The notes beneath the pieces were generated by a model. That model had not been told where the DNA came from. It saw only the letters and a list, made by a program, of their open reading frames with translations, and did not search any database. From contig BOKF01000020.1 in NCBI GenBank assembly GCA_016860845.1, positions 83,543 through 147,542 of the forward strand: a DNA stretch of 64,000 nt, read 5' to 3'. This stretch comes from Chloroflexota bacterium. GTDB lineage: Bacteria > Chloroflexota > Anaerolineae > 4572-78 > J111. Shown here piece after piece: positions 8,936 through 16,368 of this stretch. A program made the position numbers and the translations under genes. Position 1 is the first letter of the stretch. The number at the start of each line of letters is the position of its first letter.

Positions 8936-9658
8936 ATGTTAAAGCCTCATAAAATCCATTTTATTCTGACCCTGTCTCTCATTTTACTGTTAGCTCTCGT
9001 TTCCATAGCTCATGCCGCCCCACCCCTGCCCGGCAACTCCTCCCTGGGGGAGAGCTTGAATTTGGATGAAAATGGCAACCCGGTGGATGAAGTTGACGAT
9101 ACAGGCGGTAACAATCTCGGTACGGTCATGTCCGACAAAACGGGTGACACCGTTGATGATGGTACAACCGACGGTGGAATGATTGGTGACGGCACCGACG
9201 AGGTCGCTAAACAGCACCCGGTAGCAACCGCGCTGGCTGAGTACTTTGAGGTTGACTACAATGAAATTATAACCATGCATGACGCGGGGAATGGTTTTGG
9301 CAACATTGCCAAGGCCTACTTCTTCGCCGACCAACTCGGCCTGACTCCGCAGGAGCTTCTGCTTCAGTCCCATACCTCAGGCTGGGGCAACGTGCTCAAG
9401 CAAAACGGTATTCATCCGGGTGCCGTAGGTCAAGGCGGCGGCAAAAAGTGGGGGGTAACGGGACCGGAAAACAGCACCCTTGAACCTCAAAACAACGGGG
9501 CGGCTGGTTTGACCGGTCCGGGGGGGCACGGAGGCAATGGTCACGGCAACGGCAACGGTGGAGGTAACGGTCAGGGTAACGGCAATAATAATGGCGGTGG
9601 CAATGGTGGTGGCAAGGGCCACGGCGGCGGTAATGGCAACGGTCATGGCAACAAATAA
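8936..9658 (+). CDS. Secreted Gly/Asn-rich protein with a conserved central domain
   Basis: The 240-aa protein begins with a signal peptide (IHFILTLSLILLLALVSIAHA, likely cut near AHA-AP) and has an acidic Gly/Asp linker. A central domain at about residues 95-165 (HPVATALAEYFEVDYNEI, GFGNIAKAYFFADQLGLTPQ, GWGNVLKQNGIHPG) looks folded and is the only non-repetitive part. The last 70 residues are Gly/Asn/His repeats. An ATAGGAGAT ribosome-binding site precedes the ATG. It is probably the export product controlled by the preceding sigma/anti-sigma pair. Function unknown. Confidence 0.75.
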   Translation: MLKPHKIHFILTLSLILLLALVSIAHAAPPLPGNSSLGESLNLDENGNPVDEVDDTGGNNLGTVMSDKTGDTVDDGTTDGGMIGDGTDEVAKQHPVATALAEYFEVDYNEIITMHDAGNGFGNIAKAYFFADQLGLTPQELLLQSHTSGWGNVLKQNGIHPGAVGQGGGKKWGVTGPENSTLEPQNNGAAGLTGPGGHGGNGHGNGNGGGNGQGNGNNNGGGNGGGKGHGGGNGNGHGNK

Positions 9659-9684
9659 GTAACCATTAGCGTTGATAAGTTTAA

Positions 9685-9755
9685 AAACCCTCTACAAGTT
9701 CAGGCTGGCTCTCTTGCGAGTTTCAGCAAGTTCACGTAGAGGGTTTCTTATTTAC
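9685..9755 (+). terminator. Rho-independent terminator
   Basis: AAACCCTCTAC (9685-9695) pairs with GTAGAGGGTTT (9736-9746), followed by CTTATTT. It ends the sigma/anti-sigma/secreted-protein unit and faces the convergent cytochrome gene. Confidence 0.75.
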
Positions 9756-9805
9756 CTCATCCCTATTGACCGGAGTATTCAATGGGCACGCCAAGAAGGG
9801 CTATG

Positions 9806-10333
9806 CTATCGGCCCAACGAGCGGATATAGCTGATGACCTGCCAGCGCTGTTCCTCAGACAGGGTTGCTTTCCAGGCGGGCATGGCCGAATTGAACGGGG
9901 TCAATGCGCCGCCCTCGCTGACCCGCCAGAATAGATAGCCATCGCTCAGGCTGTCTAACATCTGCCGGTCGGCCAGGTTGGCCGGTTTGGGGTTTAAAGC
10001 AGCAGAAGCTAAACCATCACCCTGGCCTTGAGGGCCATGACAGGAAGCGCAGTTCGTGTTAAAAATGGTTTGACCGGCAGCGAGGGCGGCTGCATCCCCG
10101 GCCAAGGGATTGGTCAATTGGGCATATTCGCCGGGTGGATCAATATGGCCGTGGGCCGCCTCTGCACCGTGCTCATCGCCCGTGTGCTCCATGCTATGTT
10201 CCATTGGTCCGTGTTGGGCTGTATCCCCGCTGACGGCCTGAGCCTCCGGTGCAGAGGCCGATGTAGTGCTGCACGCAGTTAGGCTGAATATGCCCAATGC
10301 TGCTATAACGATAAGCCAGAAAATCCGTTGCAT
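9806..10333 (-). CDS. Cytochrome c lipoprotein
   Basis: The 175-aa protein has a lipoprotein signal (lipobox LTAC, cysteine about residue 21), a His/Met/Glu-rich linker (HGPMEHSMEHTGDEHGAEAAHGH, could bind metal), then a class I cytochrome c domain. The heme-binding CASCH is near residue 97 and the distal methionine is probably in SAMPAWK; it ends in EEQRWQVISYIRSL. It is membrane-anchored on the outer face of the cytoplasmic membrane and carries electrons. It lies beyond a terminator from the selenoprotein/PCYCGC genes, so it has its own promoter, but is likely part of the same copper/redox neighbourhood. Confidence 0.9.
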   Translation of the reverse strand: MQRIFWLIVIAALGIFSLTACSTTSASAPEAQAVSGDTAQHGPMEHSMEHTGDEHGAEAAHGHIDPPGEYAQLTNPLAGDAAALAAGQTIFNTNCASCHGPQGQGDGLASAALNPKPANLADRQMLDSLSDGYLFWRVSEGGALTPFNSAMPAWKATLSEEQRWQVISYIRSLGR

Positions 10334-10376
10334 CGTAATTTTACCCCCTCAGGATCTTAGATTAAATAACTTCCAC

Positions 10377-10411
10377 AATCTCGTTCCCACGCTTTGCGTG
10401 GGAACGAGATT
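10377..10411. repeat. REP-like palindrome
   Basis: A perfect 16-bp stem (AATCTCGTTCCCACGC and its complement) has a 3-nt loop. This CTCGTTCCCACGC palindrome type is a common dispersed repeat. It lies just upstream of the cytochrome gene. Confidence 0.75.
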
Positions 10412-10484
10412 ACTGGGCAATTTATTAGCTTAATCACAGACTTCCGGTTTTTAGGGTTGGATGGAATACCAATGAAAAAAATTT

Positions 10485-10533
10485 AGAGTCCAGGGCGGTC
10501 TTGTTGATAGCTGAAAAACCAACCCTGGACTCT
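10485..10533 (-). terminator. Rho-independent terminator after the predicted selenoprotein gene
   Basis: An 11-bp stem (AGAGTCCAGGG) is followed on the minus strand by AAATTTTTTT. It lies 36 bp beyond the TAA at 10569, supporting the view that the gene extends past the internal UGA to this TAA. Confidence 0.75.
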
Positions 10534-10568
10534 ATCCTCGCCGTTGAGGAAATGGGTGGAGATGCTGA

Positions 10569-11069
10569 TTACGGCCCCCAGTTGGATTTAACCACAAGAA
10601 CCTTTTCCGGTTCAACCGGATCGTTGGTGCGCAGCCGGACGTGAAATTCATGCGGACCGCCCATGCCCTCGTGCATCGTGTAAACCAGGCTCACCTGAGC
10701 TTCTTGGCCGGGTTGAAGTGTCGTCGAACTGACGACCGCGCGGGGCGGTCAGCAGCCCTCAATCAGCTCAACCTGCGGCTCGCCCAGAATTTGCAGCGGT
10801 TGCTGGCCGGTGTTGCTCAGTTTGAAGGTTGCCTCGACAGGTGTCTCAAATTTAACGTAGCCGTCGTCAATTGTGGTGCGGTCTACTGCCAGCCGGGGCG
10901 AGCTACCCGCCTGTTGTGGCCCTGTTGCCGGAGCCGAAGTGGCTGAACTCCACCAAACAGCCAGACCGATCACGATCAGTAAAACGGCTCCTCCGGCGAT
11001 AATCGGCAGCCAGTTTGGCGAACTGGGCGGGCCTGCTTTATTGTTTTTATGCGGTGATTTTTTGTTCAT
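10569..11069 (-). CDS. Predicted selenoprotein: membrane-anchored DUF1573-like domain with Cys-Sec motif
   Basis: Read with UGA (10749-10751) as selenocysteine, the gene gives 166 aa. It has a short basic N-terminus, one membrane helix (WLPIIAGGAVLLIVIGLAVWW), and an extracytoplasmic Ig-like domain of DUF1573 type (VDRTTIDDGYVKFE, ATFKLSNTGQQPLQI, then VELIEGC-U-PPRAV, TLQPGQEAQVSL, VRLRTNDPVEPEKVLVV). The domain is split by the UGA: the half after it is in the same frame, keeps the PG and TNDP landmarks and stops at TAA just before a terminator. Sec would be residue 107, next to Cys106, at the position where DUF1573 proteins carry a Cys motif. A hairpin fitting a bacterial SECIS follows the UGA. 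The ATG at 11069 is preferred over the upstream GTG (11114) because GAGAGA precedes it. It is the last gene of the small-TM/PCYCGC unit. A plain nonsense mutation is the alternative. Confidence 0.8.
10720..10751 (-). promoter_or_regulatory. Putative bacterial SECIS element
   Basis: After UGA (10751-10749) come 12 nt, then a 6-bp GC-rich stem GUCGUC/GACGAC (10736-10731 with 10725-10720) closing a 5-nt loop AGUUC. The loop starts 18 nt after the UGA and has G at its second position. Both features match the bacterial SECIS model and closely mirror the element in the thioredoxin-like gene at 20367-20397. Confidence 0.7.
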
Positions 11070-11116
11070 AAATTTTCTCTCTCTGACCGAAGGGTTTACC
11101 CTCCGAATTTCCACAA

Positions 11117-11605
11117 TTATTGGATAGCTGGCGTGTTGGTCGGTGCGGCGAACTGGCTGTATTCGGCGTCCACGTAGGCACGGATGCTCTTCAAGGGTTG
11201 GCCCTGGCGCGTCAAACGCATCACATCCTGGGTGATGTCTACACAGATACCGCAGCCTGCCGCATGATTGTCAAACTCAATCGAGCCGTCAGGCTGAATG
11301 TCCTTGACGAAACAGTCCAGGGCGTGTTCATGGCCCATCGTTCCGCAACCGCAGTAACAGGGGATCTTGGTCATTACGCCGGGGTTAGCCACGGCAAAAC
11401 GATAGGCATCCCGGACGCGCGGCTCGGCCTCCTGGGCAAAACCGGGTAAAGCTGATTGGGGAGCCAGCGCCAGTTCTACCGGGGCTGCCTGCGGTGTGGG
11501 AGCTAGGCGCTGCATCGCTCCCTCGTTGATCGCGCACCCGGTCAGTCCCAGAAGCAGCACCGGCAGGACGAATACGGTCAAAAGATCAAAGTATCGTTTT
11601 ATCAT
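11117..11605 (-). CDS. PCYCGC-motif lipoprotein
   Basis: The 162-aa protein has a lipoprotein signal (lipobox LTGC) and the defining PCYCGCG motif (residues about 85-91), followed by GHEHALDCF and HAAGCGICVDI, the Cys/His pattern of the PCYCGC family. These conserved thiols probably bind copper or another soft metal at the cell surface; the exact role is unknown. Its start overlaps the end of the small membrane protein gene by 20 bp and its stop lies 47 bp before the predicted selenoprotein gene, so the three are likely translated from one message. Confidence 0.88.
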   Translation of the reverse strand: MIKRYFDLLTVFVLPVLLLGLTGCAINEGAMQRLAPTPQAAPVELALAPQSALPGFAQEAEPRVRDAYRFAVANPGVMTKIPCYCGCGTMGHEHALDCFVKDIQPDGSIEFDNHAAGCGICVDITQDVMRLTRQGQPLKSIRAYVDAEYSQFAAPTNTPAIQ

Positions 11606-11774
11606 TGGAACTTACTCTCTTCTCACTTGAGGTTGATTTTTTCGGGCCATCCAGGTGCTGCGCTGCTGGGAAGAGCAGGCTCACAAGCCAGAGGGCCAGC
11701 AGGATGAGTCCACCCCAGAAAACCAGCATCCAGATTAACCCGACCATGGTCATCCCTAACTCTGAGCCTATCAT
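11586..11774 (-). CDS. Small one-TM membrane protein
   Basis: The 62-aa protein has a single long hydrophobic helix (MVGLIWMLVFWGGLILLALWLVSLLF) followed by a polar, lysine/serine-rich tail. Such small proteins often accompany copper-handling genes. It is the first gene of the unit driven by the promoter at 11835-11840 and overlaps the PCYCGC gene. No enzymatic motif is visible. Confidence 0.7.
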   Translation of the reverse strand: MIGSELGMTMVGLIWMLVFWGGLILLALWLVSLLFPAAQHLDGPKKSTSSEKRVSSNDKTIL

Positions 11775-11834
11775 TGTTACCTCCCACCGGATCCCCTCAC
11801 GTGACTCCTGAGATGTTTGACCTGTGATGACTGT

Positions 11835-11840
11835 AGTATA
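11835..11840 (-). promoter_or_regulatory. -10 box for the small-TM/PCYCGC/selenoprotein unit
   Basis: On the minus strand TATACT (complement of 11835-11840) would start transcription near 11828. The -35 is poor (TTGTCG with a 19-bp spacer), which fits a promoter needing an activator. Confidence 0.55.
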
Positions 11841-11872
11841 GAGAAGCTACTTGAAGAAACGACAAAGTTTTT

Positions 11873-11894
11873 ATGAAGATTGTGTAAAGATTAA
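11873..11894. promoter_or_regulatory. Two 11-bp direct repeats, likely response-regulator boxes
   Basis: ATGAAGATTGT and GTAAAGATTAA are adjacent copies in exact 11-bp register, spanning about -45 to -66 of the predicted start. They match the three repeats before the multicopper oxidase gene. OmpR/PhoB-type regulators bind such tandem half-sites. Confidence 0.6.
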
Positions 11895-13405
11895 CCGACC
11901 TGGACCACCTGCATCATCCCAGCTTCGGCGTGGTAAATGTTGTGGCAGTGGTGCATCCACATGCCGGGGTTATCGGCGACAAATTCGATGCTGGCCTGGC
12001 CCATGTGGGCGTCAACCAGAACCGTATCTTTACGCAGGCCCCGGCTGCCGACGGTAAAGAAATGGCCGTGCAGGTGCATGGGGTGGGGCATGGGGCTTTG
12101 GTTGAAGTAGTTAAAGCGGACCCGCTGGCCGAGGGCGGCCACAATCGTCTCCGTGTCAGGATAAATTCTGTCGTTGATCGTCCAGTAGGGTGACATCATC
12201 CCGCCGCTCAAGACCAGGTCAAATGTCTCGTCTGCTGGGCCGGACGCGCTCAGCGGCGACAGCTCCTCTTCCGGCAGACCGGCCAGCAGGCTGTAGTCAT
12301 TCCAGCGGAAATTCTGGGCCAGGTTGTCGCCACTATATTGGGTGCTGTTCACCCCCTGGTAAAGGACCGTCGCCAGAGGCATGCTGTTGATAATATCGTA
12401 TAGCTGCCAGCGGCCGGGATTGTCGGCAGTAAATTCGACATCGTACCGCTCGCCCATGCCAACCCGCAGTACATCTACAGGCAGCGGTTCGGTGGGGCGG
12501 CCATCGGCGTGGGTCACGGTCAGCGTATGGCCGGCCAGCCGCAGACCAAACACCGTCGTAGCGCCGCCGTTGATAAGCCTCAGCCGGACCTTCTCGCCCT
12601 GCTTCACGGTGAAGGGCGTCGCCGTCGCCGCCACCTGCCCATTGACAGAGAAGGCATCGTAGACTGGCTCCAGCAGCGGCCCATTGCCAGCGGCCGGTGC
12701 TGGCTGCTGACCCATCATGCCGCCCATCATGCCATTCATCATGCCACCCATCATCCCGCCGCCCATCATGCCATGCCCCATATGGTCAGTGACCCGCTGG
12801 GGGCTGTCCGGCCCGCCGCCGTCCACGGTAGCCCAGTCGTCCAGCATCAAAACATACTCGCGGTCATAATTGCCCGGCTCTCGTTTTGCTTCGATAATGA
12901 GCGGGCCAACCAGGCCGCGATCGAGCTGGTGGCCAACATGAGGGTGATACAAGTAGGCGCCGCTGGGCCAGGCTTTGAATTCGTAAGTAAAGATTTCGCC
13001 GGGCTGGATGGCCGGTTGGGGCATATCCGGGACGCCGTCCATGGCGTTGGGCACAGGAATGCCATGCCAGTGGATGGTGGTCGGTTCGGGTAGATTGTTG
13101 GTCACTACAACCCGCAGCGTGTCGCCCTCAGTTACCCGCAGTTCCGGCCCGACGGGCTGGCCGTTGTAAGTCCAGGCTTTAAATTCGCCGGCGCCCAGGT
13201 CAATTGGGGTGACGGCGGCCGTCAGCTTGAATTCACGCACGGGACCGGTGAGACTCGCCGGGGCAGGGTTTGAGCCAACGGGCAAGACAGTATTCCGGGC
13301 CAGGGCCGCTCCTTGATAGGCGGTCAGCCCCCTGCCGCCCAGGGCTGACAGCGTCACTAAACCGCCGGTAACCTTTAAAAATTCTCTCCGGGTGATATTC
13401 ATCAA
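11891..13405 (-). CDS. Tat-exported multicopper oxidase
   Basis: The 504-aa protein carries a twin-arginine signal ([11 protein letters not shown]) and the four copper-ligand motifs of multicopper oxidases: [22 protein letters not shown] and [14 protein letters not shown]. These build the type 1, 2 and 3 copper sites. A Met/Gly-rich insert of about 35 residues around residue 215 resembles the copper-sensing methionine segment of CueO-type cuprous oxidases. It probably oxidises Cu(I) outside the membrane. A strong AGGAGG ribosome-binding site precedes the start. Its promoter region holds three direct repeats for the adjacent two-component regulator. Confidence 0.94.
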   Translation of the reverse strand: MMNITRREFLKVTGGLVTLSALGGRGLTAYQGAALARNTVLPVGSNPAPASLTGPVREFKLTAAVTPIDLGAGEFKAWTYNGQPVGPELRVTEGDTLRVVVTNNLPEPTTIHWHGIPVPNAMDGVPDMPQPAIQPGEIFTYEFKAWPSGAYLYHPHVGHQLDRGLVGPLIIEAKREPGNYDREYVLMLDDWATVDGGGPDSPQRVTDHMGHGMMGGGMMGGMMNGMMGGMMGQQPAPAAGNGPLLEPVYDAFSVNGQVAATATPFTVKQGEKVRLRLINGGATTVFGLRLAGHTLTVTHADGRPTEPLPVDVLRVGMGERYDVEFTADNPGRWQLYDIINSMPLATVLYQGVNSTQYSGDNLAQNFRWNDYSLLAGLPEEELSPLSASGPADETFDLVLSGGMMSPYWTINDRIYPDTETIVAALGQRVRFNYFNQSPMPHPMHLHGHFFTVGSRGLRKDTVLVDAHMGQASIEFVADNPGMWMHHCHNIYHAEAGMMQVVQVG

Positions 13406-13479
13406 AATCCTCCTGTTTGCTTGGCATTTTTTGGCGCAAAGATACTGAGTACAAGTTACTCCGCTTTTTCAAAGCGAGG

Positions 13480-13512
13480 ATAAAGATTTGATAAAGATTT
13501 GGTAAAGATATG
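13480..13512. promoter_or_regulatory. Three 11-bp direct repeats before the multicopper oxidase gene
   Basis: ATAAAGATTTG, ATAAAGATTTG and GTAAAGATATG follow without gaps. They lie 75-107 bp before the oxidase start and share RTAAAGATT with the pair at 11873-11894. They are probably the binding array of the response regulator encoded at 14741-15442. Confidence 0.65.
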
Positions 13513-13540
13513 GGGAATTTTGAGGGGATGGGGCGAGAAG

Positions 13541-14668
13541 TTAAGCCAGGGGAAGGGCAAAGCTGAAGGTGCTGCCTTGGCCCTCCCCTGCGCTTGCGGC
13601 CCAGATGTGGCCGCCATGAGCTTCGACGAGGTGCTTGGCAATGGTCAGGCCGATGCCGCTGCCGCCCCCGGCCCGGCTGCGCGACTTGTCCACGCGGTAG
13701 AAACGGTTAAAAAGGTGCGGCAAATGCGCGGCGGGGATACCGATGCCGCTGTCGCTGATAGCAATAACCATCTCGGTCTGCTGAACGGCGGCGCTGACGG
13801 TGACAGTACCCCCGGCAGGCGTGTATTGCAGGGCATTACCGAGCAGATTGAGCAGAACTTGACTGATCCGGTCGTTATCGGCCAGCACGGGCGGCAGGTT
13901 AGCCGGCAGGTTCAGGTTAAGGGAGACGCTTTTTTCTTCAAATTGAGGCCGCAAATGAGCCGCTGTTCGCTGGATCAGGTCGGAAATTGCCAGCGGACGG
14001 CATTCCAGCTTGAAGGCCCCGGCCTCGACCCGGCTCAACTCTTGCAGATCATTGACCAGGCGTTGTAAGCGGTCGGCCTCCTGGTAGATTTGTTGGTAGG
14101 TGTCGGGTTCGGCAGGTAACACACCGTCTATCATGCCCTCCATGTAGCCTTTGATACTGGCTAACGGCGTGCGCAGCTCATGGGCTACATTGGCAATCAG
14201 GTCGCGCCGCATCGCCTCAGTCTGCTCCAGCGTGCTCGCCATCTGGTTAAAACTGTGCGCCAGTTGGCCCAACTCATCGGTTCCAACAGCCTCGACCCGT
14301 TCCTGGTAGCGGCCGGCCGCAATCCGCTGGCTGGCTTCCATCATCTGGCGGATCGGCGTGACCACCCGCCGGGAGACGAAGAAACTGACAATAAGCGCAC
14401 TGACCAGGGCCGCCGTGGTCGAAAAGAGCAGCGCTTCCGTCACCGCATCCCGGAAATTGGTAAAAAGGTCGCTGCTCATTTCTTCCAGGCCGTGCATGCT
14501 GCCCATCATCTGCTGCATCCCCAGCAAATGCCGGTTGAAAGCCGTCGGAATAACTGCTTCCACCGCCGCAATCAGAGTCACCACCCCGACCAAGATGACA
14601 ATCAAATAAGAAGCCATGAGCTTCCAGCCGAGACGTGTTCTTAGTTTTGAAATTAATCCCTCGTTCAT
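13541..14668 (-). CDS. Sensor histidine kinase
   Basis: The protein (375 aa from the ATG at 14668) has two membrane helices (about residues 13-38 and 98-118) enclosing a short extracytoplasmic sensor with His/Met residues (LLGMQQMMGSMHGLEEM). A HAMP linker, the HisKA box (VAHELRTPLASIKGY) and the HATPase domain (NLLGNALQYTP, DSGIGIP, GGGSGIGLTIAKHLVEAHGG) follow. The reading frame is open up to 14731, but those extra residues are encoded by 7-mer repeats, so the later ATG is preferred. The Met-rich sensor and neighbouring copper genes suggest a copper or silver sensor of CusS type. Confidence 0.9.
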   Translation of the reverse strand: MNEGLISKLRTRLGWKLMASYLIVILVGVVTLIAAVEAVIPTAFNRHLLGMQQMMGSMHGLEEMSSDLFTNFRDAVTEALLFSTTAALVSALIVSFFVSRRVVTPIRQMMEASQRIAAGRYQERVEAVGTDELGQLAHSFNQMASTLEQTEAMRRDLIANVAHELRTPLASIKGYMEGMIDGVLPAEPDTYQQIYQEADRLQRLVNDLQELSRVEAGAFKLECRPLAISDLIQRTAAHLRPQFEEKSVSLNLNLPANLPPVLADNDRISQVLLNLLGNALQYTPAGGTVTVSAAVQQTEMVIAISDSGIGIPAAHLPHLFNRFYRVDKSRSRAGGGSGIGLTIAKHLVEAHGGHIWAASAGEGQGSTFSFALPLA

Positions 14669-14670
14669 TT

Positions 14671-14738
14671 GACATCTGGAAGAATGGAGGATTGGAAGAT
14701 TGGAAAAATTACCAACCTTCCAGCCCTCCACTCTCTTC
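14671..14738. repeat. Inverted pair of 7-mer arrays between kinase and regulator genes
   Basis: ATTGGAAG units (about 14681-14709) face CTTCCAG/CCCTCCA units (about 14718-14738), forming an imperfect hairpin in the RNA. It is the same family as 20544-20616 and 55999-56056. Confidence 0.7.
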
Positions 14739-14740
14739 CC

Positions 14741-15442
14741 TTATTCTATTTCATCCTCAAAGCGGTAGCCCACCCCGCGCACGGTGATGATAAATTCCGG
14801 GTTGGCCGGGTCGGCTTCGAGCTTTTTGCGAATATGGCCCAGGTGAACGTCCACCACCCGGTCTTCGCCATAAAAATCGTGGCCCCAGACCCGCTCCAAC
14901 AATTGTTCCCGGCTCAACACCCGGCCGTGATGCTCGGCCAGGGCATAGAGCAGGTCAAACTCGATGGTGGTCAGCTCGACCGGCTGGCCGTCTTTCCAGA
15001 CCCGCCGCGCTCCCACGTCAATCTGCAGCCGCCGGAAGGCCAGAATATTGCTCTCCGTCGCGCCGCCGCTGCCCTGGCCGTAGCGCCGCAGGGCCGCCTT
15101 GACCCGCGCCACAAGCTCACGGGCGCTGAACGGTTTGGTCAGGTAGTCATCCGCCCCTACCGACAGGCCAATCACTTTATCCGTCTCCTCCGACTTGGCC
15201 GTGAGCAGAATGACATAGACGTCAGACTCGCGCCGGAGTTGGGTCAGCAGCTCGATCCCGTCCATACCGGGCAGCATCAGGTCAAGAATCAGCAGGTCAG
15301 GTTTGAGGGTTCGTGCCGCTTTCAGGCCGGATGGCCCATCGCTGGCCGTGTGAATGGTATACCCCTCGGCCCGCAGATAGGCCGTGACAATATTCAGAAT
15401 GCTTTGTTCGTCGTCAACGACGAGGATTGTGGCTGGTTTCAT
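14741..15442 (-). CDS. OmpR/PhoB-family response regulator
   Basis: The 233-aa protein has a receiver domain (ILVVDDEQ acidic pair; phospho-acceptor Asp in LLILDLMLPGMDG; conserved Thr in ILLTAKS; Lys in LTKPF) and a winged-helix DNA-binding domain (RVWKDGQPVELTTIEFDLLYALAEHHGR ... RVVDVHLGHIRKKL). It is the partner of the kinase encoded just downstream. Predicted targets are the 11-bp direct repeats at 13480-13512 and 11873-11894. Confidence 0.94.
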   Translation of the reverse strand: MKPATILVVDDEQSILNIVTAYLRAEGYTIHTASDGPSGLKAARTLKPDLLILDLMLPGMDGIELLTQLRRESDVYVILLTAKSEETDKVIGLSVGADDYLTKPFSARELVARVKAALRRYGQGSGGATESNILAFRRLQIDVGARRVWKDGQPVELTTIEFDLLYALAEHHGRVLSREQLLERVWGHDFYGEDRVVDVHLGHIRKKLEADPANPEFIITVRGVGYRFEDEIE

Positions 15443-15465
15443 GAGAGTTTCACCCTAACGCTCTG

Positions 15466-15471
15466 ATTATA
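15466..15471 (-). promoter_or_regulatory. -10 box for the two-component operon
   Basis: TATAAT on the minus strand lies 24 bp before the regulator ATG. No good -35 was found at 16-18 bp. Confidence 0.5.
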
Positions 15472-15563
15472 CACTAATTTGGCCCGTTATTCGGAATTTT
15501 ACCCGGCCATGTTGGAGGGATTCGGCAAAAAAAGGCAGATACGGTAAAATTTACCTTGTATAC

Positions 15564-15600
15564 AGACCAACCTGCCAGGTTTTACAAACCTGGCAGGTCT
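15564..15600. repeat. REP-like palindrome
   Basis: CCTGCCAGGTTT (15571-15582) pairs with AAACCTGGCAGG (15586-15597), and AGACC/GGTCT extends the stem. The upstream extension of the next ORF runs through this repeat, one reason to place that gene's start at 15616. Confidence 0.75.
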
Positions 15601-15615
15601 ACAGAAGGAAGCGCC

Positions 15616-16107
15616 GTGAAGCCAGGAGATAAATACTGGCCGCTGTTCCAGCACCTGCGGCAGAGCAGCCAGGACACCATCACCTTATCCCTGGCCGAAA
15701 TCGAGGCGCTGCTGGGCGGGCCGCTGCCGGAGTCGGCCCGCCAAAGCCGGGGCTGGTGGAGCAATCGCAGCCGCGGGGCGGTCCAGGCGACGGCCTGGAT
15801 GGGGGCGGGCTACCACGTCAAAGGGGTTGATCTGGCAGAGGGAACGATCACGTTTCAGAAGCCGGTGCGAGTTTACCAGGTCAAGCGCAAAGGGGAAACC
15901 GTGCTGTGGAATGGGGAGTTAATCAAGGGCTTAAGGGCGCACCTGGGCATGAGCCAGGCCCAACTGGCCGAAACGTTGGGCGTGCGCCAGCAAACCATCA
16001 GCGAGTGGGAAACCGGCGTGTATGACCCCAGTTTGAAAACGTCCAAGTATCTCAGCCTGATTGCCCGAGACAACCGGTTTCAATACGAGTCTGAAATTGA
16101 CGAATAA
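15616..16107 (+). CDS. DUF7662-like domain fused to an HTH_3 DNA-binding domain
   Basis: From the GTG at 15616 (preceded by AGAAGGAA) the protein has 163 aa. The N-terminal half (KYWPLFQHL, LAEIEALLGGPLPESAR, WWSNRSRGAVQATAWMGAGY, GTITFQK) has the layout of DUF7662-type domains that often sit beside restriction or DNA-binding functions. The C-terminal half is a Cro/C1-type helix-turn-helix (LRAHLGMSQAQLAETLGVRQQTISEWETG). It is probably a small regulator; its target is unknown. Confidence 0.75.
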   Translation: MKPGDKYWPLFQHLRQSSQDTITLSLAEIEALLGGPLPESARQSRGWWSNRSRGAVQATAWMGAGYHVKGVDLAEGTITFQKPVRVYQVKRKGETVLWNGELIKGLRAHLGMSQAQLAETLGVRQQTISEWETGVYDPSLKTSKYLSLIARDNRFQYESEIDE

Positions 16108-16162
16108 TCCGGTCGTCATGCCGTTGCGGTGTCGTCCCGAATTGAAATTCTAGGCTGATACA

Positions 16163-16187
16163 TAGAGTCGGTTAGAAACCGACTCTA
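16163..16187. repeat. Short perfect hairpin
   Basis: TAGAGTCGGTT and its complement close a 3-nt loop. It is either a REP-like unit or a first weak terminator for the HTH gene. Confidence 0.6.
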
Positions 16188-16220
16188 AGCCATACCTTCA
16201 AGCTAAGATACCGTTCAATG

Positions 16221-16242
16221 AGTCCGTTTGAACGGACTTTTT
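16221..16242 (+). terminator. Rho-independent terminator
   Basis: An 8-bp stem AGTCCGTT/AACGGACT with a 2-nt apex is followed by TTTT, about 115 bp after the HTH gene. Confidence 0.7.
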
Positions 16243-16289
16243 ATGACAGCCTGAACTTCAGTTCAAGGCGGATTTTAAGATCTAATCTC

Positions 16290-16318
16290 TTGACATTATA
16301 TCCGTTACCGTGTAAAAT
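16290..16318 (+). promoter_or_regulatory. Near-consensus sigma70 promoter
   Basis: TTGACA (16290-16295), a 17-bp spacer and TAAAAT (16313-16318) predict a start near 16325 and a 44-nt leader to the ATG at 16369. It is the strongest promoter seen in the window. Confidence 0.8.
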
Positions 16319-16368
16319 GTAAGAAACAGTACACGGTTTCGTGTTTGTTCCTGTGTCAAGAGGTTTGG

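Noticed and set aside
10569..10751. Loss-of-function truncation of the DUF1573-like gene
   Set aside because: The downstream half keeps frame, domain landmarks, a proper TAA and a terminator; a SECIS-like hairpin is present. Kept only as the alternative explanation.
14669..14731. Upstream start of the histidine kinase
   Set aside because: The 21 extra residues are encoded by the heptamer array between the two genes.
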